Shown: one piece after another, positions 35,707 to 44,979 of the stretch
Numbering within the stretch: the stretch's first letter is position 1
Layout: the number at the start of each line of letters is the position of its first letter
NCBI GenBank assembly: GCA_027485615.1
Contig: JAIXQS010000073.1
Coordinates: forward strand, 1 to 64,000
Source of the DNA: Verrucomicrobiaceae bacterium
GTDB taxonomy: Bacteria > Verrucomicrobiota > Verrucomicrobiia > Verrucomicrobiales > Akkermansiaceae
Direction of reading: 5' to 3'
Length of the DNA stretch: 64,000 nt
Notes under the pieces: model-generated
The model's input: the letters and a program-made list of their open reading frames with translations, nothing else
What the model was told of the DNA's origin: nothing
Databases searched by the model: none
Position numbers and translations under genes: made by a program

Positions 35707-37692
35707 ATGACGTTCCTTTCCCCGCTCCTCCTCTGGTTTCTCGCCGCCGCGAGCGTGCCGGTCATCATCCATCTCCTCAACAAGCGCCGCCACAAAACCG
35801 TCCAGTGGGCGGCGATGCAGTTCCTCCTGAAAGCCACCCGCGAGTCGCGCGGGAAAAAGAAACTCCGCCACATCCTCATCCTCACCTGCCGCGCGCTCGG
35901 AATCGCGGCGCTCGCATTCGCCGCCGCGCGACCCGTCGTTTCCGGCCTGCTCGGCTGGGGCGCGGGTACGATAGATACCGTAGTTCTCATCCTCGACCGC
36001 AGCGCCTCCATGGAGCTCCGCTCCGGCGATGGCCAGGCGGCGAAGCGCGAGCTCGTCCTCCAGAAAGTCCGCGACTCCATGGCAAACATCGGCAACCCTC
36101 GCCTCGTCCTGATCGACAGCGCCACCGGAAAAGCTCAGGAAGTCCCCTCCCCCGATGTCCTCGCGGAGATATCCGCCACCGCTGCCACCGATTCCGCCGC
36201 CGATATCCCGGCGCTGGTTTCCGCCGCCGCCGAAACCCTCTCCACCGCTTCCGGCCGTTCGGAACTCTGGCTCGCCTCCGACCTCCAAAACTCGAACTGG
36301 CGCCCCGACGACAGCGAGCGCTGGGCGGTCGCACGCTCCAATCTCAACGCCCTTCCACAGAAGGCAGCCCTCCGCATTCTCTCGCTCACCGGCGACTCCG
36401 CCCCGAACGTTTCCCTCCGCCTCCTTGGCAGCCGCCGCTCATCGGACGGCTTGCTGCTCGATCTCGAACTCATCCGCTCCGATGACAACCGCGGCACACT
36501 CAACCTGCCTCTCACCGTCAGCGTGAACGGCGCAGCCACCGGCGAGACGGTCACCCTCCCCGGCCAATCGCTGCGTTTCCAGAAACGCGTCGCCATCAAG
36601 GACGAAACGGAATCCGGCCACGGGTGGCTTTCCATCCCCGCCGACGGTAACGCGCGCGACAACGCGGTCTTCTTCGCCTACGGCCCCGCCCGCAAGGTGA
36701 AAACCCTCATCGTCGCGCCCGCCGGTGAATCCGCGGGTTACCTCGCTCTCGCCGCCGCGCCTCCAGGCTTCGAAAAGCAGACAGCCGAGCGCATCGATCC
36801 CGCCGCCTTCGCGCAAACCTCCACCGCCGATTATTCGATGATCCTCTGGGCCGCTCCTCTGCCCACCGCCGCCAACGCAACCCTCCTCGAAGCGTTCCTG
36901 AAGGCCGGCGGCCAGATCGCCTGCCTGCCCACCGCAGAGCCTGGCAGCGAGACCTTTCTCGGCATGAAATGGGATCCCGTCGCCGAGGCCGAGAAGGGGA
37001 AATTTTTCATCCTCCAGGATTGGAACAAAACCGACGGCCCGCTGCGCGACGGCATCGACAGCACACCCATCCCAGCCGAGCGTCTCCGTGCGATCAAACG
37101 CGCCATCCCCGCCGGTGACTCCGCTCCCCTCGCCCGCTGGGAAGACGGCGAGCCGTTTATTACCAGGAAAATCGTAGATCGCGGCACCCTCTGGTTCCTC
37201 GGCTCCATACCCGATTACACATGGTCGAACCTCGGTGACGCGGACGTGCTCCTCCCCGCCGCCCAACGCATCCTCGCCCTCGGCGCGGATCGCTTCGATT
37301 CCTCCTATCTCGCCGAAATCGCCACCGAAGCCGCCAGCCTCGCCCCCGGCGAAACCCGCACCCGCCTGGATGATTTCTCGCAGGAAAACTCCCCCCACGA
37401 CGCCGGTGTCTTCCGCCTCGGCGAGCGCCTCGTCGCCGTGAACCGCCCGCTCTTGGAAGACGATCTCCAGATCGTCACCCAGGTAAACCTCGACGCCATG
37501 CTCGAAGGCACGGACTACCGTCTCCTGGATCAGGTAGGCCAATCCGCCGATCCCTCCCTCTCCACCGACATGTGGCGCGCCTTCCTCCTTGCCGTCCTCT
37601 TCTTCCTCATCAGCGAGGCGCTGCTCTGCCTGCCAAAGAAACAGAAAGAGGAAATCCTGGTGCCCAAGCACGGGTTCAAAACCTCGCCCTGA
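35707..37692 (+). CDS. BatA-type membrane protein with von Willebrand domain
   Basis: 661 residues. The N-terminus MTFLSPLLLWFLAAASVPVI with IHLLNKRRHKTVQWAAMQFL is the BatA (aerotolerance-type) signature; a second membrane helix lies near residue 62. A von Willebrand A domain begins with VVLILDRSASMELR. A long extracytoplasmic region follows and a last membrane helix is at about residue 625. With the MoxR ATPase and DUF58 protein upstream it forms the usual MoxR partner set, which helps membrane or envelope complex assembly. Confidence 0.88.
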   Translation: MTFLSPLLLWFLAAASVPVIIHLLNKRRHKTVQWAAMQFLLKATRESRGKKKLRHILILTCRALGIAALAFAAARPVVSGLLGWGAGTIDTVVLILDRSASMELRSGDGQAAKRELVLQKVRDSMANIGNPRLVLIDSATGKAQEVPSPDVLAEISATAATDSAADIPALVSAAAETLSTASGRSELWLASDLQNSNWRPDDSERWAVARSNLNALPQKAALRILSLTGDSAPNVSLRLLGSRRSSDGLLLDLELIRSDDNRGTLNLPLTVSVNGAATGETVTLPGQSLRFQKRVAIKDETESGHGWLSIPADGNARDNAVFFAYGPARKVKTLIVAPAGESAGYLALAAAPPGFEKQTAERIDPAAFAQTSTADYSMILWAAPLPTAANATLLEAFLKAGGQIACLPTAEPGSETFLGMKWDPVAEAEKGKFFILQDWNKTDGPLRDGIDSTPIPAERLRAIKRAIPAGDSAPLARWEDGEPFITRKIVDRGTLWFLGSIPDYTWSNLGDADVLLPAAQRILALGADRFDSSYLAEIATEAASLAPGETRTRLDDFSQENSPHDAGVFRLGERLVAVNRPLLEDDLQIVTQVNLDAMLEGTDYRLLDQVGQSADPSLSTDMWRAFLLAVLFFLISEALLCLPKKQKEEILVPKHGFKTSP

Positions 37693-37880
37693 AAGCTACC
37701 CGCAAAAGCCGCCCTCATATCGTCCTCGCAAGAGCGCGGAAGCGCGACTTGGGTGACATCAGTTCCGAGAGCGGGACGATCAGGTTCAGATTCAGGGGCA
37801 CCCTGCTTATAGCTTGCAACCGTAACCACCATCCCGCCCGTAACAGGGCAAAGGGGGTTGGTTTCCTGTGGGTCTTCAAG
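37693..37880. other. intergenic region after batA
   Basis: About 190 bp before the tRNA-Phe terminator. I see no gene; a minus-strand frame running from the tRNA into this stretch is open by chance. Confidence 0.4.
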
Positions 37881-37908
37881 AAAAAAAATCCCCCGACAAA
37901 AGGGGGGA
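37881..37908 (-). terminator. terminator after tRNA-Phe
   Basis: On the minus strand a C5 tract pairs with a G5 tract across a short TTTTGTC loop, and a run of eight T follows. It lies just 3' of the tRNA. Confidence 0.75.
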
Positions 37909-37909
37909 G

Positions 37910-37985
37910 TGGTGGCCCGAGCCGGATTCGAACCAGCGACACGCGGATTTTCAATCCGCTGCTCTACCAACTGAGCTATCGGGCC
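37910..37985 (-). tRNA. tRNA-Phe (GAA)
   Basis: A 76-nt cloverleaf with encoded CCA (37912-37910). The acceptor stem is GGCCCGA with TCGGGCC. The D-arm is TAGCTCAGTTGGTAGAGCA. The anticodon stem is GCGGA/TCCGC with loop TTGAAAA, giving GAA. The T-arm is CTGGTTCGAATCCGG. Confidence 0.96.
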
Positions 37986-38172
37986 TCACAACGCCCTTGC
38001 GGGCGGGAGGCGAGTAAGTCTCCCGCCCCCGGCTTTGACAACCTAAAAATCATAAACATCCCATTTTCCCCCACTCCCCCGCTCTTCCCCTCGTGCTTTC
38101 AAATGTGACAACCCCGTCACCGAGCGCCACTCCCCACCAGGCGCTTTCCCGCTTATCCACAGCTCCGACTTC

Positions 38173-39897
38173 ATGGAGCTTTTCCTCATAGATGCCATCG
38201 GCCCGTTCTTCCGGGGCTACTCGAAGCAACGGATCAACTGGTCGAAAATCCCTTTCACCCATCTCAAAACCTGCGGCGAGGGCGTGGAGGGGCAGTGGTC
38301 GGAGATCGAGACGGACATGCGCGCCTTCGCGGCGGAAGTCTCGGCGCTGGGTTACAACGCGGTCACGCTCGACGACCTCGCGCACCTCGCCATGCACCCC
38401 ATGCACGAGCCCGGGATCGCAGCGGACATCGCGGTGTTCAGGAAACGCTTCGCGCGGCTCTTCGACATGCTGGCCGATGAGTTCGGGCTGAAGGTTTTCC
38501 TGACATCCGACATCCTGCCGCTGACCCCGGCGCTCGACGCGGCCTTCGGAAACGACACCGCGAAGCTGGAGGCCTACTACCTCTCCCTGGTGGAAGGCAT
38601 CCTCGACGATTTCCCGCAGCTCTCCGGCCTCATCCTCCGCATCGGCGAGAGCGACGGCAACGATGTGAAAGACCCGATCCGCACCCGCCTCCACCTGCGC
38701 GATCCGAGGGAGACGAACCGCCTTTTGCGGAAACTCATGCCCGCCTTCGACTCGCGCGGCAAGACCCTGATCCTGCGGACTTGGACGGTGGGCGCGCACC
38801 ATATCGGCGATCTCATCTGGCACCGTGGCACGCTGGCCGAGACGCTGGAGGGGATGGACTCGCTGAATTTCATCGTCTCCATGAAGCACGGCGAGAGCGA
38901 TTTCTTCCGCCACCTGCCGCTGAACAAGGCCTTCTTCCGGGTGAAGCAGCGCAAGATCATCGAGCTCCAGGCGCGGCGCGAGTACGAGGGCGCAGGCGAA
39001 TACCCGTCCTACATCGGCAGCGCGTGCGAGGCCTTCGCCCGTGAGCTGGAGACGGCGGAGAATATGGCGGGCATCTCCGTGTGGTGCCAGACGGGCGGCT
39101 GGCACCGCTTCCGGCGGCTTGCCTTCCTGCCGGGAAACAAGCACCCGGACACCTGGATCCGCCTGAACGCCGCCGCCGCAATCCACATTTTCCGCTACCG
39201 CAAAAGCGTCGAGCAATCCGTGACGGAAACGGTGGGCGAGGAGCGCGCGCCCGCCACCCTCCAGCTCCTGCGACACGCCGACACGCTAGTGTTGCAGTTA
39301 CTCTACATCGAGGACTTCGCGCGGCAGAAGCTCTTCTTCCGCCGCGTCCGCATCCCGCCGCTGCTCAACGTCTATTGGGACTGCCTTTTCATCAACCACG
39401 CCGTCTCCAAGACCCTCCGCCACTTCGTCCCGGATCCCGAGCGCGCGCTGCGCTCCGGCGAGGGTGCGGCCACCCTTTTCCCGGATATGATCCGCCTCGC
39501 ACGTGAGGCGGAGCTGCCCGTGGCGGACATAGAGCACATGCGGGATTTCTTCGCGATGCTGCTGCTCGCGCGGCGCTATTATTTCCTACCCTTCGACGAG
39601 GAGCTGGCGGAGCGCATCCGCGGCGCGAAAAAGGAATACAAGAAGCGCTACCCCGCCACCGCACGCGAGCGCTACCGGATCAAGGTCTCGTTCGAGCCGT
39701 TCAAGGTGAAGCGCCGCACGCTCTCCTGGGCAGCCTCTTTGCTCCTGCGGAAAAAGCGCGGCTACCGCGTCATCGACCACCTCTTCACCCTCCACCTCAT
39801 CGGCTACCTTTTCCGCCTCTTCAAGCCGCGCGACCCCAAGGCCATGCCCAAGTTCATGCGGAAATCCGCGATGGGGATCGATTCGCTGTTCCGCTGA
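38173..39897 (+). CDS. large protein with TIM-barrel glycosidase-like features
   Basis: 574 residues. I cannot name the family. The first half alternates strands and helices as in a TIM barrel: FPQLSGLILRIGESDGNDV, KTLILRTWTVGAHHIGDLIWH, SLNFIVSMKHGESDFF, IGSACEAFARELE and ISVWCQTGGW. Barrel strands ending in RIGES, RTWT, MKHGE and WCQTGGW recall glycoside hydrolases where Glu and Trp line the sugar site. The second half is helical and Arg-rich. No signal peptide is seen, so it acts in the cytoplasm. No neighbour hints at the substrate. Confidence 0.6.
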   Translation: MELFLIDAIGPFFRGYSKQRINWSKIPFTHLKTCGEGVEGQWSEIETDMRAFAAEVSALGYNAVTLDDLAHLAMHPMHEPGIAADIAVFRKRFARLFDMLADEFGLKVFLTSDILPLTPALDAAFGNDTAKLEAYYLSLVEGILDDFPQLSGLILRIGESDGNDVKDPIRTRLHLRDPRETNRLLRKLMPAFDSRGKTLILRTWTVGAHHIGDLIWHRGTLAETLEGMDSLNFIVSMKHGESDFFRHLPLNKAFFRVKQRKIIELQARREYEGAGEYPSYIGSACEAFARELETAENMAGISVWCQTGGWHRFRRLAFLPGNKHPDTWIRLNAAAAIHIFRYRKSVEQSVTETVGEERAPATLQLLRHADTLVLQLLYIEDFARQKLFFRRVRIPPLLNVYWDCLFINHAVSKTLRHFVPDPERALRSGEGAATLFPDMIRLAREAELPVADIEHMRDFFAMLLLARRYYFLPFDEELAERIRGAKKEYKKRYPATARERYRIKVSFEPFKVKRRTLSWAASLLLRKKRGYRVIDHLFTLHLIGYLFRLFKPRDPKAMPKFMRKSAMGIDSLFR

Positions 39898-39912
39898 GGA
39901 AACGGCGCGAAT

Positions 39913-41217
39913 TCAGGCGATGTTTGCGGCGAGCCAGTCGCGGAACGGTTCCCAGTCCTTCGGCAGGGTCGTGGCCATCTTTTCCCTGTCGGCGAGGATG
40001 GCGAGACGCTCGGGAATTTCCACCATGCCTTTTCCGAGTTCCTCATCCATGACGTCCGGAAATTTCGCGGGATGTGCTGTTGCAAGAGTGATGGTTGAAC
40101 TGCCGGGATGGGTGGAATGCCATTGTTTCGCCGCAAGCCACCCGACAGCGGTATGGGGGCAGACTTCGTAGCCGTGGAGGGCTTTCATCTCGCGGATCGC
40201 CGCGCGGGTTTCCTCGTCGCCGAAGCTCATCCCGCTGACGGCGGATTTCATCGCATCCCATGAGTTCCCGAAAAGGGTGGACATGCGGACGAAGTTCGAA
40301 GGCGCGCCGACATCCATCGCGTTCGAGATCGTGGCGACGCTGGGGCGCGGCGTGTAGGTGCCGGTTTCCAGATACGCGGGCACCACATCGTTGCGGTTCG
40401 TGGCCGCGAGGAAATGCCGGACGGGCAGGCCGAGCTTCATCGCGAGCAGACCGGCGGTGAGGTTCCCGAAGTTCCCCGAAGGCACCACGAAGACGGGCTC
40501 CACGCCTTCGGAGAGCTGCCGTGCAGCGTGGATGTAGTAGAAGCTCTGCGGGACGAGGCGGGAGAGGTTGATCGAGTTCGCGGAGGTGAGGTTCATGCGC
40601 TCGGCGACCTCGCGCTCCAGGAAAGCTTTCTTCACCAGCGCCTGGCAATCGTCGAAGGTGCCCTCGATTTCCAGCGCCGTGATATTTCCGCCAAGGGCGG
40701 TGAGCTGCTTTTCCTGGAGGCCGGAGACCTTGCCCTTCGGATACAGGATGATGACCCGCGTGCCGGGGACGTTGTGGAAAGCGGATGCCACCGCGCCGCC
40801 GGTGTCCCCGGAAGTGGCGACAAGGACAGTGAGTTCGCGGTTTTCACCTCGAGTGAGATGCGCCATCAGCCGCGCCATGAAGCGCGCGCCGAAGTCCTTG
40901 AACGCCAGTGTCGGCCCATGGAAAAGCTCCAGGATGTGATCGCCGGGCGCGAGGGTGACGACGGGTGCCTCGAAGGCCAGCGTGCCGTCCACGATCTCGC
41001 GCAGGTTTTCCTCCGGCACGTCCTCGCCGAAAAATGCGCCCGCGACGGCGAAGCCGATTTCCCCGAACGAAAGATCCCGCCATTTCCCCCAGAAGTCCGA
41101 GCCGAGAGCCGGCAGCGTGTTCGGCATGTAAAGCCCGTTGTCCGGCGGCAGCGAGCGCAGGATCGCTTCCTTGAGACCGACCTGATGGGAGAGGTTGTTG
41201 GTGGAGTGGTATTTCAC
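39913..41217 (-). CDS. thrC: threonine synthase
   Basis: PLP enzyme converting O-phosphohomoserine to threonine, about 434 residues. LAFKDFGARFMARLM carries the PLP Lys; the LVATSGDTGGAVASAF and FVVPSGNFGNLTAG loops bind PLP phosphate; the C-terminal domain has LATAHPAKFPD. It starts at a GTG (41217) only 7 nt after the thrB stop, so the two form an operon. Confidence 0.95.
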   Translation of the reverse strand: MKYHSTNNLSHQVGLKEAILRSLPPDNGLYMPNTLPALGSDFWGKWRDLSFGEIGFAVAGAFFGEDVPEENLREIVDGTLAFEAPVVTLAPGDHILELFHGPTLAFKDFGARFMARLMAHLTRGENRELTVLVATSGDTGGAVASAFHNVPGTRVIILYPKGKVSGLQEKQLTALGGNITALEIEGTFDDCQALVKKAFLEREVAERMNLTSANSINLSRLVPQSFYYIHAARQLSEGVEPVFVVPSGNFGNLTAGLLAMKLGLPVRHFLAATNRNDVVPAYLETGTYTPRPSVATISNAMDVGAPSNFVRMSTLFGNSWDAMKSAVSGMSFGDEETRAAIREMKALHGYEVCPHTAVGWLAAKQWHSTHPGSSTITLATAHPAKFPDVMDEELGKGMVEIPERLAILADREKMATTLPKDWEPFRDWLAANIA

Positions 41218-41224
41218 GCGAGAT

Positions 41225-42166
41225 TCACTTCACCACATGCACACCGCGCGGGTTGATCTTCGAGACGTGAACCTGGCAGTTCACGGGGATGGCGGTGAAG
41301 ACCTTTTCCACTGCTGCTCCGACCTTGCGGGCGATTTCCTCGCCCTCGCAGAGCGCGAAGACGGAGGGGCCGGCTCCCGAGATCGAGAAACCGAGCGCTC
41401 CTGCGCCGAGGGCCGCGCGTTTCGCCTTGTAGAAATCGGGGATGAGCTTCTGGCGGCGCGGCTCGGCGATCACGTCGTGGATGGAGCGGGAAATGAGGCC
41501 GTAGTCTTCCTGGATCAGGCCGAGGATGAGGCCGCCGAGGTTGCCGATCTGCTGGGTGGCGTTCACGAGCGGGATTTCCTTGGGGAGGATCTCGCGCGCG
41601 ACCTTGGTCAGGATTTCAATATCCGGATGCACGACGGCGGCCCATAGGTTCGCGGGCGCGGGGATCTGGGCGATGTCGAGTTCCTCGTTGGAGCGGATGA
41701 AAACGATGCCGCCAAGCAGGCAGGGACCGACGTTGTCCGCGTGCCATGCGCCGTCCGCCGAGGCCTCGCCGGCCATCGCGAAAGGCAGGAGCTGGCGTTT
41801 CGAAAGCGGCTCGCCGATGAGCTTGTTGACCGCGTAGGCGCCCGCCACCGCCGAGGCGGACGAAGAACCGAGGCCGGAGCCGAAGGGCATTTTCTTGTGG
41901 ATCTCCATCTCAATGCCGCGATCCAGCATACCGAGGTGCTTGAGGAGATCGAGAGCGGCCACGCCTGCCGTGTTCTGCGAAGGCTCCTTGGGAAGCTTCC
42001 CGCCATCTCCAGTGATCTTGGTGATCTGGAGGCCGGGTTTGTTGGAATTGCGGACGACGATCTCATCGCCTGGCGAGTCGATGGCGAAGCCGAGCACATC
42101 GTATCCGCAGGCGACGTTGGCGACGGTGGCGGGGGCGAAGACCCGTATTTCCTGGTTGGCTGACAT
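41225..42166 (-). CDS. thrB: homoserine kinase
   Basis: GHMP kinase that phosphorylates homoserine, 313 residues. VFAPATVANVACGYDVLGFA at the start, KKMPFGSGLGSSSASAVAGA (ATP loop) and SISGAGPSVFALCEG (third motif) are diagnostic. It is followed at once by thrC. Confidence 0.95.
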   Translation of the reverse strand: MSANQEIRVFAPATVANVACGYDVLGFAIDSPGDEIVVRNSNKPGLQITKITGDGGKLPKEPSQNTAGVAALDLLKHLGMLDRGIEMEIHKKMPFGSGLGSSSASAVAGAYAVNKLIGEPLSKRQLLPFAMAGEASADGAWHADNVGPCLLGGIVFIRSNEELDIAQIPAPANLWAAVVHPDIEILTKVAREILPKEIPLVNATQQIGNLGGLILGLIQEDYGLISRSIHDVIAEPRRQKLIPDFYKAKRAALGAGALGFSISGAGPSVFALCEGEEIARKVGAAVEKVFTAIPVNCQVHVSKINPRGVHVVK

Positions 42167-42249
42167 GATGTTTTCCCCTGCGAAAGGGGCGGCAGTCTGA
42201 ATCGGATCAGATCACGATATCAAGCCCGACTTTGTCCGCAATATCCGGC

Positions 42250-43647
42250 TCAGAATTCGGTTTCCGAGCCCAGCTTTCCGATCCCGACGTTACCGCCCGC
42301 GCCGTTCAGGGCGGCCTGGAGGCTTTGGGCGGAATCGGGTTCGCCATGGACAAGCCATGTCCTGGTCTTAGGGCCGGTGATGCGAGCGTAGTAATCGAGC
42401 AGCTCCGAGTGGTCGGCATGGCCGGAAAAGGAGTCGATGGTCTCGATGTGCGCGCGTACATGGAAAGTGTCGCCGAGGATGTTGACGTCCTTCGCGCCGT
42501 CGCGGATTTTCCTGCCCAGGGTCCCTTCGGCGCAGTAGCCGACGAAAAGAATGGTCGTCTTTGGGTTCTCGATGTTGTTGCGGAGGTGATGGAGGATGCG
42601 TCCGGCTTCGCACATGCCGGAGGCGGAAATGATGATCGCCACTCCCTCGATGTCGTTGAGTTCCTTGGAGCCTTTGACGGAACGGACGAGAGTCAGCTCC
42701 TCGAAGCCGAACGGGTTCTGCTTCTCGAAGAGCGTGCGATAGACCTCGTCGCTGAATGACTCGGGGTGCAGGCGGTAGATCTCGGTGGCGCTCACAGCAA
42801 GCGGGCTGTCCACGTAGACGGGGATGTGCGGGATCTGGTTTTTGAGAAGAAGATCGTTGAGGTAGAAGAGAATCTGCTGTGTCCGCTCGACCGCGAAGGC
42901 AGGGATGAGGATTTTGCCTCCGCGCCTCACGGCCTGCCGGATCACATCGGCAAAGCGGTCGTCGATGCCCGGCGCCATGTCGTGCTCGCGGCCCCCATAC
43001 GTGCTTTCCATCAGGAGGAAATCGACATCCTCCACCGGCACGGGATCGCGCAGCACCTCGTTGTTGCCCCTGCCCACATCTCCGGAAAAAAGGAAACGCT
43101 TCTTGCTGGAGTCGGACTGATCCGTGACGTCGAGGATGATCTGGGCACTGCCAAGAATGTGCCCTGCATCGACAAAAGTGAGTTCCACCCCGTCGGAGAT
43201 CATGATGGGCCTTTCGTAACCGATGGTGACGAACTGCCTCAGGCATTTCTCGGCGTCGATTTCATCGTATAGCGGCTCCACCTGATCCAGACCCTTCCGG
43301 ACGCGGTGCTTGTTGAGCCAGTCGATGTCGCTTTCCTGGATGCGGGCGCAATCGCGGAGCATGATCTGGCACAGGTCACGGGTCGCGTTGGTGGCGAAGA
43401 CCGATCCCTTGAAGCCCTTCTTGGAAAGGTTCGGCAGGTTTCCGCTATGGTCGATGTGCGCGTGGGAAAGCACCACCACATCCACCGACGCGGGATCGAA
43501 GTGAGGGAAGCAGCAGTTGATCTCATACGCGTCCTTGCGATGCCCTTGGTAGAGACCGCAATCCAGAAGGATGCGCTTGCCGTTGATTTCCAGCAGATGC
43601 TGCGAGCCCGTGGTCGTTCCCGCCGCTCCGCAAAACTTGAGTTTCAT
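42250..43647 (-). CDS. beta-CASP metallo-beta-lactamase RNA hydrolase
   Basis: About 465 residues. The MBL fold holds VVVLSHAHIDHSGNLP (HxHxDH), DAGHILGSAQI, FSGDVGRGNNEVL and the beta-CASP block MESTYGG; later GGKILIPAFAVERTQQILFYLNDL, IIISASGMCEAGRI and IDSFSGHADHSELLDY. This matches the YSH1/CPSF73-like RNA nucleases, which process RNA. The start at 43647 begins the family sequence; the frame extends to 43767. Confidence 0.92.
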   Translation of the reverse strand: MKLKFCGAAGTTTGSQHLLEINGKRILLDCGLYQGHRKDAYEINCCFPHFDPASVDVVVLSHAHIDHSGNLPNLSKKGFKGSVFATNATRDLCQIMLRDCARIQESDIDWLNKHRVRKGLDQVEPLYDEIDAEKCLRQFVTIGYERPIMISDGVELTFVDAGHILGSAQIILDVTDQSDSSKKRFLFSGDVGRGNNEVLRDPVPVEDVDFLLMESTYGGREHDMAPGIDDRFADVIRQAVRRGGKILIPAFAVERTQQILFYLNDLLLKNQIPHIPVYVDSPLAVSATEIYRLHPESFSDEVYRTLFEKQNPFGFEELTLVRSVKGSKELNDIEGVAIIISASGMCEAGRILHHLRNNIENPKTTILFVGYCAEGTLGRKIRDGAKDVNILGDTFHVRAHIETIDSFSGHADHSELLDYYARITGPKTRTWLVHGEPDSAQSLQAALNGAGGNVGIGKLGSETEF

Positions 43648-43708
43648 ATGAAATGATCCTCTCCCTGCGCGAGCCCGAAGCAACGAAAAAAGCTTGTTAG
43701 AAGCCGAC

Positions 43709-43936
43709 TCAGAAAAGGTCATCCGCCGTAACGGAGCGCTGTTCGCGGCTGCCGAGCAAGACTGCATGCGTCACCACCGAATGGAGCTCCGCATCGAAAC
43801 GGAAGCTATGGCAGTTCGGGCAGATCGCGGTGGCTTTCCCAACAATCGAATCGCAACCCTCGCAAACCTTATAATTCGAGGGGTTCGAGGCGATCTTAGC
43901 TGCGGTTTCCGCGCGGTTGGGTGGTGGTGTCTGCAT
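43709..43936 (-). CDS. small zinc-ribbon protein
   Basis: 75 residues. The core KVCEGCDSIVGKATAICPNCHSFRFD has CxxC...CxxC, a zinc ribbon. The rest is short and polar. A terminator lies just upstream on its strand, so it has its own promoter, and it is 60 bp before the RNase start. The function is unknown. Confidence 0.72.
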   Translation of the reverse strand: MQTPPPNRAETAAKIASNPSNYKVCEGCDSIVGKATAICPNCHSFRFDAELHSVVTHAVLLGSREQRSVTADDLF

Positions 43937-43948
43937 GGCTGGGGCAAG

Positions 43949-43980
43949 GAAAAAGCGGCACCGGTTGTCCGGCCCGCTTG
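43949..43980 (-). terminator. rho-independent terminator after rpsT
   Basis: On the minus strand a GC-rich stem (AGCGG..CCGG / CCGG..CCGCT) with an ACAA loop is followed by TTTTT. It ends the rpsT transcript. Confidence 0.75.
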
Positions 43981-44017
43981 TGTTTCTTCGGGAAAACCCC
44001 GGAGCCGAAAATGCCGG

Positions 44018-44281
44018 TCAGGCGATCGCGGCAAGCGCTTTTGCGGTCTTGCTCTTGAGGTTCGCCGCCTTGTTCGGATGGATCAGGTTGCGCTTGGCCG
44101 CCTTGTCCACCACGGAGGAGAACTCGGAAGCCGCTTTGGCGGCTGCGTCCTTGTCGCCGGAGCCGATCGCGGCGATGGCTTTCTTACGGACCGTCTTCAT
44201 GCGGGATTTCTCGGCGCGGTTGCGCTCGGTACGTACGACGGTCTGGCGGTTGCGCTTGATTGAGGATTTATGGTTGGCCAT
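44018..44281 (-). CDS. rpsT: 30S ribosomal protein S20
   Basis: 87 residues. ANHKSSIKRNRQTVVRTERN at the start and the basic helical rest ending KRNLIHPNKAANLKSKTAKA are the family pattern. It is followed by a terminator. Confidence 0.96.
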   Translation of the reverse strand: MANHKSSIKRNRQTVVRTERNRAEKSRMKTVRKKAIAAIGSGDKDAAAKAASEFSSVVDKAAKRNLIHPNKAANLKSKTAKALAAIA

Positions 44282-44388
44282 GGTATTAAAAATTCGTTTT
44301 GTCTTGCCCCGTGTGGGTATTCATGGGGGCGGGATGCTAGAGGAGGTGGGATATTTGTGTCAAGCTGATGTTTTCGGAAAAACCGCGC

Positions 44389-44976
44389 TCAACGGGCGAC
44401 GATGTTGTTATTCTTGGGAGCGACCGAGGCAGGTAGTGAACCGCGCACTACATAGACGTCCGCGCCCTGCCCCACACGGTCGTAAAGATCCACGATGTCG
44501 CGGCATCCCATGCGGATGCAGCCATAGGAGGCAGGCGTTCCGAGACGGTTCATTTCAGGAGTCCCATGGATGTAGATAAAACGGCGGAAAGCGTTGCGGT
44601 TGTTTGAATCCGTTCCAGCCAGCCACAGGATGCGGCTGACAATCGGATCACGCCCCGGTGCGTTCGGCTTTAACACCTCGCCGGTGGGGCGGCGGCTCTT
44701 GAAAACCGCGCCTGGAGGGGATCCGGAACCAATTTTCTTTGCGACCTTCATCTTTCCAAGCGGGGTGCGGTTGGAGCCGGGCTGGTCACCGAGGCCGAAT
44801 TTGGAAGTGGAGATTTTGTAGGCCTTGATCGGTTGCCCGTCCCGGACAAGCAGCATTTTCTGGTCACGAACACTGACGATCATCTTGTTGCTGCTGTCGA
44901 AGGAGGGGCCGCAACTGTTCAGGAACGGGATAATGCTAATGAGGGGGAGAAGAAGGCGGGTGATACCTCTTTTCAT
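44389..44976 (-). CDS. L,D-transpeptidase (YkuD) lipoprotein
   Basis: About 195 residues. The signal MKRGITRLLLPLISIIPFLN with SC gives a lipobox (LNSC). The YkuD domain starts with KMIVSVRDQKMLLVRDGQ and has the catalytic block FIYIHGTPEMNRLG followed by SYGCIRM (His and Cys nucleophile). Such enzymes make 3-3 cross-links or attach proteins to peptidoglycan. It lies 3 bp downstream of the glycosyltransferase gene, in one operon. Confidence 0.92.
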   Translation of the reverse strand: MKRGITRLLLPLISIIPFLNSCGPSFDSSNKMIVSVRDQKMLLVRDGQPIKAYKISTSKFGLGDQPGSNRTPLGKMKVAKKIGSGSPPGAVFKSRRPTGEVLKPNAPGRDPIVSRILWLAGTDSNNRNAFRRFIYIHGTPEMNRLGTPASYGCIRMGCRDIVDLYDRVGQGADVYVVRGSLPASVAPKNNNIVAR

Positions 44977-44979
44977 GGG

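Noticed and set aside
37530-37970. Open minus-strand frame after batA covering tRNA-Phe
   Set aside because: It is antisense to batA and runs through the tRNA; no family features.
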